Assembly (NCBI GenBank): GCA_026874595.1
Contig: CM049307.1
Coordinates: 39,658,862 to 39,722,861, forward strand
Direction of reading: 5' to 3'
DNA: 64,000 nt
Source: Sipunculus nudus
Taxonomy: Eukaryota; Annelida; Sipuncula; Golfingiida; Sipunculidae
Position 1 is the stretch's first letter; each line of letters opens with the position of its first letter. This document shows, piece after piece, positions 37,490-50,244 of the stretch. Below the pieces are notes generated by a model. The model saw only the letters and a list, made by a program, of their open reading frames with translations. It did no database searches and was not told the origin of the DNA. Both the position numbers and the translations under genes were made by a program.

Positions 37490-40228
37490 TTCATGTATCA
37501 TTTGTCATTGTTAAATGGGAAGTGCATAGGTATAATCTCTTCTTCTGAAGTCCACAGATATAACTTTAAAACTTGTAGACAGATGTAAACATAAATGATG
37601 GGCACTTCTTGATAAATCTGATGCTTCACGATACTCTCAACGTCCTTAATCCTTATTTCTGTCAAATCCATAAAAAAACTGTAGAATTACCAAAGAAACT
37701 TCAATTTAATTCGTAAGTAGAGAATGAAATTTGAAAGGAACGATTGATTTTTTTTACACCAGAGACCATAGCTGAAAAAATGGTTGCGTATTTTGGAGTA
37801 CTCCCGGAGGACGCCAGTCTGATGTAGATCAGCGAGGCTGGGTATTTGTCAATCTAATGACTCTTCATTCCGCAGTAGTCCCATGGTTTACTCGTTCTAA
37901 TAGAGGAGAAAGAGCACTTGTTCCCGTCATGCACCGAAAAGTCGTTCGACGAAAAAACAGTGAACTCTCCAAAAAATGTTAATTTTACCGATATAATGAC
38001 AGATATCACGCGACTAACTTTAAAGGCCATTAGGACAGCATGTGCTTCACCATTAAAGTTAACCGCCCATTGTACAGAGCAGGCTTACTCTTATGGGTAG
38101 ATATGTCCTGGCTTCTATTTAAACCATCCACTATATGGCTAGGCCTGAGTGGACTCGAAAACGTATTTGAAATGTAATGGATAGGCAAGTGCATGCCACT
38201 AAAACATTATACTTGAAAACTGGCAATGAACCATGGGATTATTATTTCACTGGCGCCATTGCCCAAGTTGCATTTCAGACAGTTACGTAATAATGGTCTA
38301 TATCTGCATAAAGTCAACCTAATATCACTTATCGCGCTACAGGTAAAATTGATTTTTGTCAGTTACACATCAATAGAAGTTACATCGACTGTATTTTTCA
38401 TATTTGATGACAATTCAAGTTTTAACAATTATGAGTTCACTTTTCGCAGATAAAGACGATTAATATCGAATAATACGTAGAATTGCTCGTTGGGTTATGT
38501 TACCCATGGAACACGACAAAGACTTTCTTTTTTCTTTCAAAACCATTAAGAGGGACGTGGCTTTGACTCAACTGAGTCTTTAATTCTTGCTTGGACTGGA
38601 TGGCCCACAGGTTATTGCATCTGTTAATATTATATGTGAATGATGTATACCCGTTCGCAGCGTGTATGTTCATATTGTATCTAGTTTTCATTTTTTTTTT
38701 CTTGATAACATTTCCCTCTACTGATCTAGACCATGAGTAACAATAGATGTAATCAATGATGTCCCTGGAGAATAAGGGAGCATCTTTTCTTTTGCCAGCG
38801 CAAAAACTGCATTAACAAACGGTATTACGCTCCTTTTTACACCGAATATTTAAAACTTTTTTTGCATATTCATCTGTTATTTGTAGGATGTCCACGCACC
38901 AATGAGTCATTAATGAAATAATACCCACATACCAATGTCTCTGACATGGTCTGATCAAGAAAACCTTATTAAGTCGGCGTTCATTTTTTAAGGTTGCGGA
39001 AGTTCTTAAAGTAACTTCTAATTAAGGTTTTTCTTGAGGCGATCTGATTAAGGTGATTTAAATCAGACATTTAATATCCAAGAAATCCGAGTTTAAGATA
39101 GAAATCACCCTCATCATTTTACCTATGACGTTTAAATTCTGAAATAACAATTAAGCACTAGTGCCTATTGCTAGCATTCAGAAGATAATAAAATTAAGCT
39201 GCATGTTACCGCCTTCAAACTGTAAGCTGTAAACACTTATCTGCCTTTTACAACTGTCAAGACAACTACAGAATACTGGAGATTCTTGCTTTATCTTTTA
39301 ACCAGGTTCTTTTATCCGTATGGGCTTTGAGTATCCTTGATTGATTTACTTTTATTTTCGTCATAAATATTTCAATTAGTAGTAATTAATGTACCCTGGT
39401 CTTCAGATTTTAGCGACAATAATAATCTGCTTTCTGTCTGCTGTGACACGTAGGTTTGGACCAAATAGATAGAATATCTGGCCGTGCGCAGGAATTTAGC
39501 GTGGTTGGGTGAGGGAGGAGACCGGGGGTGGAAGGGGCGGGCTGCATGAAATATGAGAGAGAGAAGCGCCCATGGGAGAGGCTGTTGCAGGAGGTTCCCT
39601 TCCGTGGGAAAACGTGTGTATGGAATCATAGCAATATATCAAAGGAAAAGTTAGACTCCTGCAAAGAAAATTGTATAGAGCTGAATAAGTAAAACATTAT
39701 GTTTCAAAAAACATAATTCCAACTTTCTGCAAGAAACTTCTATAGTCCAAATGTAGAAAGAGCATTATAGAAAAGGGGGCCCAACACCCTGACCTAAGTT
39801 ACCAACTTTGTTGGGAATGCCAGTGGACATTATACATAACTGTTACATTTAATGTCTTGGTAAGAAAACGGTACAAGATGCAAAGTTAAAAGAAAACGTG
39901 CAGTTCACGAAGAAATCTGTTAAGTCAGTTGTCCCTAGGAGAGAGGATTGGCCTCTCAGTCTATGCATCGACCCCTTAGGACGCTTCTAATATGCAAACT
40001 ACAAATATCGCCCACGGTCGTAAAGATGACAGCTACTGATGAAGGTGAGACCCACATTTCGCAGAATAGGACTTACATTAGTACTACCGGGACTTCAACA
40101 TACACCATGTCGTATAAATGCCGTAAAGGGAGTAGTAATATAGTCCATTCATATATGTTGGATAAGAATTGTTTCGAGGCAAATTACAGAAGCATTGGTG
40201 TTTTACGTTAAGGGCTTAACGGAATAAG
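37489..40228. other. Gene-free stretch
   Basis: No exon recognised. A purine/G-rich patch at about 39500-39545 (GGGTGAGGGAGGAGACCGGG) breaks the AT-rich background. Confidence 0.45.
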
Positions 40229-40376
40229 AAATATTTTGTAAGCATGTGCATGGGGAATGTAAGCAGAAGTTGTTTCCTTGAAATGTAACAAATTTCATTT
40301 TGAAGTTTGACACAAGTCCCTTTCGTCCTCACAATGTCCAATTGGAAGAGACTCGTTTTGGATAGAAACGAGCTCT
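40229..40376. repeat. Dispersed repeat, copy A
   Basis: Blocks ATATTTTGTAAGCATGTGCA, AATGTAAGCAGAAG, ACAAGTC, TCCAATTGGAA and GGATAGAAACG(A)GCTCT occur in the same order and orientation at 57284-57406, with many substitutions. The minus-strand frame at 40216-40557 covers it; with no domain and a repeat base it is not called a gene. Confidence 0.65.
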
Positions 40377-41835
40377 GGCGGAAGGTTGGATGAGACCCGT
40401 GGGCGATAATATCAGAATTTTCCCGATATATCGGGTAGGTCCTGATTTCTTGTACATTTTGAATTTTCAACACGTTCTGTAGTATCAGGGTCGTCCCTTT
40501 CTTGGTCATTTTGATTAGACCGATAGCGCATGCTTTGGCATTTGGTACTGCATGCAAATGACATGTTCGCGATGGCTGAACTTTGATTCTATTTAGAGCT
40601 TTATAAATGCTGTTTTTCAGTAGTGGCTATTGGTGATACGTCAGTCTCATCTCGCCCCACAAATCGCGTTTATTACACCGCATGCAGTGCATTATAATGT
40701 TTTCATGAGTTACAGATTCCCTGATATTAGCTCCAAAACATTTCTTGATCGCAAACGATGTGTTTTGTCGTTTTAATATATAGTTGCATATTTCATGTTT
40801 TCGGGAACGCTGGGTTAAGCGTCTCTGACGCTCGAAATTAATTTCAGACGATTTCAGACGCTCGGTTCTAAGGGCCCTAGTGTCCGATCGACACGCGATT
40901 TTCTTCCTTCAGGACCTAGAGTATCAAAGCCGTGTCTTGTAGCAGTCACCGACCACTGCCGACTATTTAATTGCAGTTACTTGGAACACAGGCCTTTTTT
41001 CGCTTTATATGTTTTATTATAAACCATTTACCTGGCCCGCGGTATGAGGAATGCGGTGTTGAGACACGCAGCAAAGTAGAATTCTAAATGGAGAATTGGG
41101 TCCGCGTACCGGCGTTACAGCGCAATGGTGACCACGGGACCTGGTCACCATGAATTTGACCCACGTATGCAGCGTAATCTATCGTTTTGCCGCCCGACAG
41201 GTAAATGTCCCATGCGTCTCTCTGCTATTTAATTATATACTAATCTGCTTATTTATATACTAATTATATACTAGCTGCGTAGCTACTTTGCAGTCGATGT
41301 TAAATTAACCTTATTGGACAGGTATCGCAGGAATATATGTACAAGGGCAGGATGCCGTACAGATCTGTAGGGCTATTAAGTAATTATAAAGCAGACAGAC
41401 TTATACGTTCAAGCTACCGTCCACTGTCTGTAACGCAGTACGACGGCTCTCCAGTCTTACTATATACCATGGCTTGATAATAAACATGGCCTTATGCGAG
41501 CCTAAATAAGTGAAGGCAGATGCTTTTTTCGAACTGGTTCACTCTGTGGATTGGAGAGATTTTCGGTTTTGTTGCATCGTGCTTCGAGGAAAATTACTTA
41601 CTTTTCAAATGTTTCATATATTTCGATATTGTTTGGTATAAAATGTATACCAAATTACCATCGCCGAGATTTTTATGTTTTAAGCCGTGTTTATGTTCTG
41701 TTCTGTTAGCAAGATTACACAAACATTACTGGGTTGATTTCAGGGGCAAAGCCAAGATTTACGGAAAGGGGGGAGGGGAGGGTGCCCTGCAGGGGGTATG
41801 GGGGGGGGGGATTCCAGCAAACCAGCTGGCCAAGA

Positions 41836-41837
<2 letters not shown>
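40377..41837. other. Gene-free stretch
   Basis: A small tandem ACGCTCG/TTCAGACGA motif lies near 40828-40862. G-runs with an AGGGGCAAAGCCAAGATTT start near 41742-41811 resemble the ends of the element at 35020, suggesting another truncated miniature element. No gene. Confidence 0.45.

Positions 41838-41885
<48 letters not shown>
41838..41885. repeat. (TA)n microsatellite
   Basis: About 24 TA units; open frames across it on both strands are artefacts. Confidence 0.95.
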
Positions 41886-41887
<2 letters not shown>

Positions 41888-43033
41888 AGGCATCAGAGAA
41901 CTTCAGTATCTTGTAACATTTTAAGACTAGAAACAAGAGAAAAAGTTGACTTATCAATCTTTTGGAAATAAGGTCCCCGGGATAGATCACATTCTTTTCA
42001 TGAATTAATAACTGCATGCAGATCTGAGAGTATCTACAGTGATAAACATTATGTTATCATTGCTGATATTTTCATGTTTTATTTTATCTTTAGATCATTT
42101 TTATGCTTTAATTTTTATAGCAGTTATTTGTAATATGAAAAATTCATCCGCAATATTACATAGAACGTTTGAGTGGGTTGCGACACCCGAATGGCTACCC
42201 CTCTGAATATCCAAGACACCTTAGGTTTGGGACTTTGACCAAGCAATACAACGCAAATGAAGTGTTACTTTCATTCTAGCTTTTCCGGTTTTTATTGAAA
42301 GAAAAACTATTCCCTATTTTGAATGGAGGATATTAATTAAGTGAAAAGAATGTTTGGCATTAATCTTAACAAAAGCATTTAGGTTAGTCAAAAAAGATCA
42401 TTACAAAAAGATTATGCTATATCATTAATGCTATATCATTCATAAGTGCTTTAACTCATGGTTATGGCACTGTTTTTATCAACGTTTGTTGTATTAAATC
42501 AATAGGGAATGAGTGTGTTTTCTATTTAATATATAAATGTTTAATATTATTTTTAATCATTTTGTATCATGTTAAATAAAATGAGACAATACAAGTTGAA
42601 GCAGATCACTTTATTTCAAACACAAATAATGGCAATATTACTTACTAGTATAGAATGTACTTAGTTAAGTACTTAATTTTTTGTTAATTACTTGTTATTG
42701 ACAGTTTTCGAAGTAACGTTTAAATTCAAAGTTTTCTTTAGACTTTACATGTGCAAACAACTTTGCAGTCTGGTATACCAGATCGCAATGTTGCCTTTCT
42801 TAAACAATAGCACTGTTAACTCTACACTTGATCTCAATGCACTTATCATAAGATGTGAGGAGAGAATATAAATGAATGTTTAATAATAATGACCGTGTTC
42901 ACTACTTAAACAGCCCATTTTTTAGATTTTAGGTCCTTTAAACAAAATATCGAAAAAAATCGATATTTGACAAAAGTAACGCGAAATGCAATATGCGAAT
43001 CATCATATCGTGATATACCGATAAAGCGCACGC

Positions 43034-43036
<3 letters not shown>
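41886..43036. other. Gene-free stretch
   Basis: AT-rich with a short direct repeat ATGCTATATCATT(A/C)AT near 42413-42442. No coding feature. Confidence 0.5.

Positions 43037-43088
<52 letters not shown>
43037..43088. repeat. (TA)n microsatellite
   Basis: About 26 TA units. Confidence 0.95.
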
Positions 43089-43092
<4 letters not shown>

Positions 43093-43585
43093 TTGCCAAA
43101 TAAATGTGTGAAGCCAGGTAGACCACCGGAGCCAAATGTATTGACAAAATACCCTGCCTTGCTTTAAGATTCACACGATCATGAATGTCTACGAATCCTT
43201 TCTGATCTACCACTATTATTAAATTGTGTCTTTATGAATATTCATGAACGGTTAGTATTCCTGCAATATCCTGAAAGATGAATGTTATACAATCGATCAA
43301 AAGTAATATGACAGACTCTTCAAGTAAGTGTAAACGTGGCATCTGTCAGACGGTATCACTATCCCTGCCAGTAAAAAGACAACACCCGCGACTCCAGCAA
43401 ATCGACCATGCTGATTACAGTTCAGAGATCAAGGAGATTCATAGACTAGCTCTCCTCCTGAAAACTGTGTAAGATCAGTCGAGCTTACATCCTCCCCGCA
43501 GATATTGTCTGTAAATTCGTGTATGCAATACGAGAGAAAACATTATAATCTACATGTGGGCGCCCGTTTAGTCTAAAACATAGCG

Positions 43586-43623
<38 letters not shown>

Positions 43624-43648
43624 TATGTGTATTTATATATATATTATA

Positions 43649-43702
<54 letters not shown>
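43586..43702. repeat. (AAT)n followed by (TA)n
   Basis: About 12 AAT units pass directly into broken TA repeats. Confidence 0.95.
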
Positions 43703-43703
<1 letters not shown>

Positions 43704-44160
43704 AAGCATAACATTGCCTTGTGTGTAGCAGTGACATTTTTGGTTGTATATGTCTTTTGAGTAGAAATTTACACAATTTCTGAAAAATTGATTTTCATTT
43801 GGTTTTTAACTGGGTTTGCATGAAACGAATGAACGGATAAAAAATTAGTATTAGTTTTACTTATATGAATATGTCTACCTTTGATAAAATTATTATTCGT
43901 GGTTATCACAAGGTGTTCATGCCCAGCGTAATAATCCAGTGTATTATAAAATAAGGACCTTTTTTGATTTGTAGGAAACTCATAATGCAGGGAAAATTTG
44001 TTATTGATTCCTGTTTTTGCCGACACAGGTCATCAAAATCGGGGCCAGACAAGGATACTGGAGACCGAATAAACGAGATTTCGTGTCTATAGTCATTCAC
44101 AAAGGGCTGAATCGACGCCAAAAATGGTAATACATACGTGTAAAGTTCATATTCAGAGAA

Positions 44161-44161
<1 letters not shown>

Positions 44162-44224
<63 letters not shown>
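44162..44224. repeat. (TA)n microsatellite
   Basis: About 31 TA units. Confidence 0.95.
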
Positions 44225-44229
<5 letters not shown>

Positions 44230-46814
44230 TTATTATGATAAAATAGATTGTTTATGACCTGTACCATGACTGAGTCGGGCTCCGACGTTTGACTAATTTG
44301 TGAAAGGAATGTGACCTCATGACCACGACAAAGATTGTTTCAAAATTGCTGATCGTGGTAAAGTAATACTTCTGATATATACCACGTTTTACTCTCCTAT
44401 TTAAAGTTCATACGGCCAGGGACGTACTAAAATCAGAGATTATAGGATACAACTTAATATGAATACATATACGTGAATATTAATCTACTCTCCGTAAATT
44501 GTAAATGGTACACCTTAGATTCTGGTTTAGATTTGTAAACTGAATTTAAGAAGCTGGTTAAACTTGTTTGTGGTGGATTTATCAGTGTCCACCAGCACAG
44601 ATCATTTTAACCAAACAGCGAAACTCGTTTTGACTTCCCTTGTTTCTGGTTTTACGAATAACAGCATCGGACACGGAGCAAGCGATGGTAAATTCATATC
44701 CTAATGGAGTTGATTAATTTTATTCTCCCGCTGTTATGTTCCCAGTAATGTCTGCATCATTGTTCATCACATGTAATTAACCTTATTAACAAAGTAGCAC
44801 CTCGTGTGGGTTTTGTCTGGCTGCGATCCGCAATGACGGACAAGATTTTCTTATTGAGCCACTTCCCATAATGACAAGCAGTATCACGGGAAATAGTGAC
44901 AAAACCGCAAGTTGAGAGCTCGGGGACAAAATAAATCTTAACATTCCTGTCAGGAAAGCTGTTAATTGAAACAAGTATCAATGAAGATGGATGCAGAGTG
45001 AAAATAACAAACGTCCCGTCGTGCATTCAAAACGCACGCACAGACTAAAGCAAAAGTGATTCAGGCATCACACTACGTTCATCTGTCGATTGATGCTCTC
45101 CAAAAGAAAGATGGAACCGGAAACTAGGTGCATTATGGGAATGACACACTAAAAATTATTCAGTGAATTTTTTTTTTCTGTATTCTTCTTCTTCAGGCCT
45201 GAATATTAGAGGAGAGATTCCGTGCGTATGAATATTTCTCCAGTAAGGTCGCGAAAATGAAACTTGCCATGCAATTTACCGTTAACAAAACGAGAGCATG
45301 AAAATTGCCCTGTCTAATCTCTTCAAATCCATCCAGTTCTTTATCTAAATATGTATGTTGACTATTCTTACACCTAGCCAAGGATATATTTTAACGGCCA
45401 TGCTCTTTGAATCATTTCGTATTTTATTTTCATTTGAAGGTTGGGTGAACCATGTATACATTGAAACGGGAATATTTAATGCAGGTTTAACATGCATCGA
45501 TAACATCATATTATACTTTATTTAGGATAACTTTTGTATGGATAGTCTAAGTGTAATATATTTTCTCTAGACAGTCTCGAAATTACATGACACGATTTTC
45601 TCAGAAAGTGTATTCGTCTCATTCCGTGTCTATTACAGAAGTTAACACCGAGTGGGTAAGCTAAGCCAGTCAATAAGACAGACAAACACAAGTCATTTCT
45701 TGACAGGACCATTTTACTCCCTGAATGAAGCTATAGACTGATTTTGTTATCATTAAGCCTCCTCTCCCCCAGCAGGACGGGAGGCTTATACAGGGGGCAA
45801 TCAGGTTATTCCTGTGAACATTTGGGTATATGGAAAAAAATAAGGGTGGACCCACTTAGCCCCCTATATACGGCAAAAACCATCCATTTCAATCTTCCGC
45901 TAATTTATATTTTCAGTTTGCTCTAGATATCTTATATTGCTGTTTTTCAAAAGCTGATATGTGGGCAAAATATAAGTTCTAGTTCACAGATTTGCAGCTG
46001 ATATTTATTTATGACCTTGATCTTATATTCCCTAGGTCGTACATTTCATGCCGATTCCCCGATTATTACTCGGATGCGTGCCTGGGGGGGGGGGGGGGGG
46101 GGTAGGAATGGAGTGGTAGGGTGCTCCTTATTTGAAGGTGAATTACTAGTTTTTACGGGTAAAGGGTATAATTTAACTGATTTAACCCTCGAAAGGGTGT
46201 GTCTCTTTTTATTTGGGGGGGGGGGGGGCGGAAGGGGGGGGGGTTACTCCAGCTGCAAAATTGTCCAGGTCTGTGGATTCATGCAGGATCCCTGTGTTCA
46301 GTGCCCATGGTGGACACCAAAACACCATGGTTACCGTCAAAGTCACGACAACCTCATACAAGTCAGCTGTAAAGTCTTCAGCTGCAAAGGGCCCTTGTAA
46401 TCAAATTTGCGTGTGATATGACTGAAACTTAACAAAGCCACCCTAAATTCTCAATGATAAATGTTCAGTCTTAGAAGGATATATATATACTTGTCACATC
46501 ATTGGAACTTCATAAAACCCCCCAAAATTTGACAGGTCAGTCCAAGATGATTGTGTTTACTTGTTATAAGACTGAATTTTAACTAAATCACTCATTTATT
46601 TCTTTGGTCAAGAGGTAGAGCATAGAACTTAAAGCCACAGCAGGACTCTCAAGCGCTCTGCAGCTTAACGGGAAGGCCGTGTCCAACTGGTGTGTTATCC
46701 CATAAACGAGTGAGTTTCGGGGATTTCTCTGTGTTTTGGGGACGAATACATAGGTACGATTACACACCTATTTCCCGCAGGTGGAGTAGTCAACGGGCCT
46801 GGCTAACACTAGTA
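44225..46814. other. Gene-free stretch with G-runs
   Basis: G-runs at 46085-46102 and 46215-46242. The 89-codon minus-strand frame at 44757-45026 has unremarkable composition and no recognised domain. An A-box-like TGGTCAAGAGG near 46612 has no convincing B-box, so no SINE is called. Confidence 0.45.
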
Positions 46815-47005
46815 TATTAAAGGACATGAACAACGTAAATAAAACAGTTTGATCATATTATACCGTAAATGAATTGATTTTGTAACTTTTAAAACCGCGT
46901 CTAATAAGAGCACTAAGATGCTTGGTTTCACCCTGCCCGCGTTCGGGAATGATCAGTTCCGTGCCTGATATATATTCGGAATGACGTCAGCTCAGGAACG
47001 GCAGT
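46815..47005 (+). promoter_or_regulatory. Leader-like segment shared with the LINE 5' region
   Basis: TTAAAGGACATGAACAACG (46817) and TGACGTCAGCTCAGGAAC (46983) followed by GGCAGTC occur in the same order in the minus-strand LINE leader (about 53690 to 53450). In the LINE, a 14-base insertion separates the last two blocks. TGACGTCA is a CRE-type site. The DNA between the blocks is only weakly alike. It may be an ancestral promoter or leader, or a fragment of another LINE copy. Confidence 0.5.
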
Positions 47006-47089
47006 CGGTCATAACAAAGCCACATGTGAGAATTCATGACAATAGGTGTACCGTTTTCTGTATTGCGTTCGATCGTTAATAGTTAAAAT

Positions 47090-47330
47090 AATGCAAAATA
47101 GTTGTGTAGCGGGTGGCTGCAGTAACACAAACCGTGATGGTGTGAGTTTACACAGGTTTCCTTTGAGCCAGCCAGAACATATGAAGAAATTGGTCAACTT
47201 TTTTCACGTGAGGCGAGCAAGCTACGAGAGGCCCACTGGCTCGTTCCGTTTTGTGCTTAGCCTTCACACTACGTTAAAATCGAGCCATTGTCCGCGTATT
47301 ATCACACAGGCAACATCAACTTTATGTTAG
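47090..47330 (+). pseudogene. Decayed THAP-type zinc-finger remnant
   Basis: From an ATG at 47090 the frame reads CVAGGCSNTNRDGVSLHRFP, which has the first two zinc-ligand cysteines, the spacing and the HRFP motif of THAP domains. THAP domains are C2CH DNA-binding domains found in host factors and in P-element-like transposases. The conserved Trp residues expected after HRFP are missing in this frame. Around 47250 the neighbouring frame instead reads SVLCLAF, matching the THAP SxLCSxHF block, so at least one frameshift separates the two halves. Later zinc ligands are not in frame. The remnant could be from a THAP gene or a transposon. No function can be claimed. Confidence 0.5.
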
Positions 47331-47381
47331 AGTGAAGAATTTATTTCTATCTTAACAAAATTCGGATAGTTAATTAAAATT
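47262..47381 (+). repeat. Left arm of a ~120-bp inverted repeat
   Basis: From the ACGTTAAAATCGAG block to the ATTCGGATAGT(T/A)AATTAA block it matches the reverse complement of 49317-49440 at roughly four positions in five. The central GGCAACATCAACTTTATGTT is identical. It overlaps the 3' part of the THAP remnant. Confidence 0.85.
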
Positions 47382-47393
47382 ATATTGCCAATT

Positions 47394-47710
47394 TTAAAGC
47401 AATCCACTGTTTCCCATTGCTTGTGAGTATTTAGTAGCGTACTTAACACAGAAGTACTCCTCTATAACATCCTGCAAGCATGCCTTAAAAAACGATAAAA
47501 ATTGACCCCCCCCCCCCCGTACAAATAATGTAAAAATATATATATTAATATCTGGCTGCCAGGTATATTTTGGGGAATTTACTTTTTTGTGTGTATTTAA
47601 TAAATCCAATAATATTATAAATATATAACTTTGATATATAAAAAGGCCTACCGGTGATGTACAGCGTTTTTGCGGATTTAAAGCAATCCACTGTTTCTCC
47701 ATTGCTTGTA
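47394..47710. repeat. Direct repeat pair of ~30 bp
   Basis: TTTAAAGCAATCCACTGTTT followed by C(T/C)CCATTGCTTGT occurs near 47393 and again near 47679. A C-run (47506-47518) lies between them. Confidence 0.85.
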
Positions 47711-49316
47711 AGTTGTATATAATCGCGTGCTAAAATCGATGTAGGCCTCTAGATAACTTACCAAAAGTATGTCTTCCTTCCAATAACAGTGAAAGGAAAT
47801 CCCCAGACACTCATATTAACATATGGATTTCATATAGAAATCATTCGTGTCATAATTAAACGAATAAATATATGGATTTATTTCATTTTGAAGGGCGCCT
47901 ATAAAATAATGCAAGTATAACTATACTAAGAATTGACATAGCATTTTTTTTTTACAAAACGTGTCTTTGTGTTCAGTTCTGCATGAATAAAAGGATAAGT
48001 TCATTGTATTTATACAAGTTCCGCTGAAGAATTCGACTTAAGAATTAAACTTTTACAGCAAAATGAGAACATCATGTGATGCCCAAAGGCTCTACGGCAG
48101 ATTAAACTGGAAAAGGGCTTTCTTAAATCCTTTCTTAGAGCGATTTTTATGTGTATTTTAAAATATACGGTAATTTACTAGACTTCTGTGTAATGAATCA
48201 AAACATGATTAAAATTGGCAACATTTGTTTTGTTTTTTTTTGCAATGTTCATTCATAGAAGACCTAAATTATAAAAATACATTCATAAAAATCATTATTC
48301 ATATATGTCTCTTTTATTCCAGAACTAATAAAGCCAGATAATGACAGGTCTTGTTTAATTTTTCAATCATGTGACATACAAACACCTGAAATAATGAATA
48401 AAAATCAATTGAACCTCTTCACAATGATGTTTTATTTTATTATCACAAACATAAAAATATGAAAACACAACACAATTGGATTTAATGTATGATGAATGAC
48501 CATGATTTTAAAGATCAGAGGCCGGAGGCATGCAAAAATTACACACCAAGGTTTGCTGCCGGACCACAGCTGTGAAGTTGAATAGTTGTTATCATCTGCT
48601 CCTGCAGGATAAATATAACCCATTACAAATAAAAAAGTATATAAATATATTTATACATGTGTGCGCATGACAGAGAGGTGGGGATCGAAAATTAGATGAT
48701 CATCAATTTATTTCATTGTAGAATTTTGGTGCATACAATTTCGTTGAAACACAAATTTAAAATTATGCCATGGTTACTCAACAAAATTAAACATTTAAGA
48801 GAACATATCCATATGACTTGGTTAAAAACACCTTAGTTTTGACTTGTGAATGTCCACCGTTGACGTGATGGCATGTAATTCGATTTTTAACAGATGTAGA
48901 AAATAAATGTATTTTAATTACAAATTTCCTGCGTGGGTACATTAATTCAAATGTACAGTTTTATTTTTTAAATATACAAGTTTTTTTAAATATATCATTT
49001 ATAACTAAATTGGATAAACAACCAGAACATTTAACTGACATTTTGCAAACACACACGTGCGTCTTGCACATAAACACTGCACCATGCACCGGTTTAGGCC
49101 TACATGTAACATATCAACATTATAAACTTATAATATTATTAAGTTTATTAAATACACAAAATAAATAATTTCCACAAAATATCTGACAGCTATATCTTTA
49201 TTTATCTTTTTACATATTTTTTAATCGTTTTTCACGGCATGCTTGCGCATTTCGATTTTAGTACGCGAATATACACAACTTACAATGAATAACAGGGGTT
49301 ACTTATAAAATCGACG
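47711..49316. other. Interior between inverted arms, no gene seen
   Basis: Very AT-rich DNA; no transposase-like or other reading frame of note. The 63-codon minus-strand frame at 48432-48623 is not recognised. Confidence 0.5.
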
Positions 49317-49440
49317 ATAGAATCTTAATTTACTATCCGAATTCCGTTAAAATAGTAATTAATTCTTCAATCTAACATAAAGTTGATGTTGCCAGTGTGA
49401 TAAAACGCTTATAATAGCTCGATTTTAACGTTGTGTGCAA
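49317..49440 (-). repeat. Right arm of the ~120-bp inverted repeat
   Basis: Reverse complement of the left arm. On the minus strand just before the arm (about 49468) the sequence reads W-P-T-R-E-T-R-L, resembling the W-x-PT-x-S-x-L stretch of THAP domains. This hints that the arm, too, follows a THAP-like remnant. Confidence 0.8.
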
Positions 49441-49868
49441 ATAACCTCGTCTCTCGTGTCGGCCACTATGTGCAATATGCGTTCTTGTCAACTGGCATCA
49501 AATCAGGTTGCCCGATTCATTGGCAGTGGCTCTGAGCAAAAACTGACCAATAAACATTGACTTAATATGGAGAAAATACGGATAAAGTAATCGGTGGTTA
49601 AATGTATCGCATATTATGCTAATGTAAATTATCATGCATTATATTAATAAGATAAGGATACCCGTCTGTTTGTCATTTGCATTATTTAAAGGACTTGCAC
49701 ACCCAGGACGATATTAACGTGGAGATTTTATCTTTTACAGCTGACATGTCTTGTATTAAAAATTGCTGTGCATTTATCACATAATATGTGCAATTAATTT
49801 ACATAACGTTCACATATTTTACATGTATATTTGGGATAAAAACGACTTATAAAATAACCATGCTTTGT
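49441..49868. other. Gap between inverted arm and LINE tail
   Basis: Possible weak THAP-like residue pattern on the minus strand near 49441-49490; otherwise no feature. Confidence 0.4.
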
Positions 49869-50244
49869 CCCCGATTTTATTTGTTTATTTATTTATTTAT
49901 TTATAATACATATTTAACCAGGATAGCCTATTCAGCAAAAGCTGTTTTTCTATAGGGTCCTGGTCAAGATGATATCGATAAGTACACAGTTAAAAAAGCA
50001 AATATTAAAGAACTGAGACTAAAATACATGCATACATAAAAACAGTTATACATACATGGTTTAAAATGATCACAGAAAAAAAAATTCTTACATGATATTC
50101 ACGAATATTGAGTAAATAAATTTAAATAAAAGTCCTAACTAAAAATTAAAACATGTAAGATCGTGATTTCACAATAAATATATAACATAATGACACAGTA
50201 ATATAGGTGATGAATACAAAGACGAAAAGGCACCCGTGAACAAG
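49869..50244 (-). repeat. LINE 3' UTR and microsatellite-like tail
   Basis: After the stop codon the 3' UTR runs to a block with a GGACCCTATAG...AACAGCTTTTGCTG hairpin-like pair. It ends in repeated AAATA units (plus strand TTTATTTATTTATT near 49878-49902). A short repeated tail rather than long poly-A suits this LINE group. Confidence 0.7.

Noticed and set aside
44757-45026. 89-codon minus-strand frame of ordinary composition
   Set aside because: No recognised domain, no splice or promoter support, and a second frame overlaps it.
46011-46416. Gly-rich frames of 67-129 codons
   Set aside because: Arise from G-runs; the remaining sequence lacks a domain.
46608-46720. A-box-like TGGTCAAGAGG as a SINE start
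   Set aside because: No B-box, tail or target duplication could be found.
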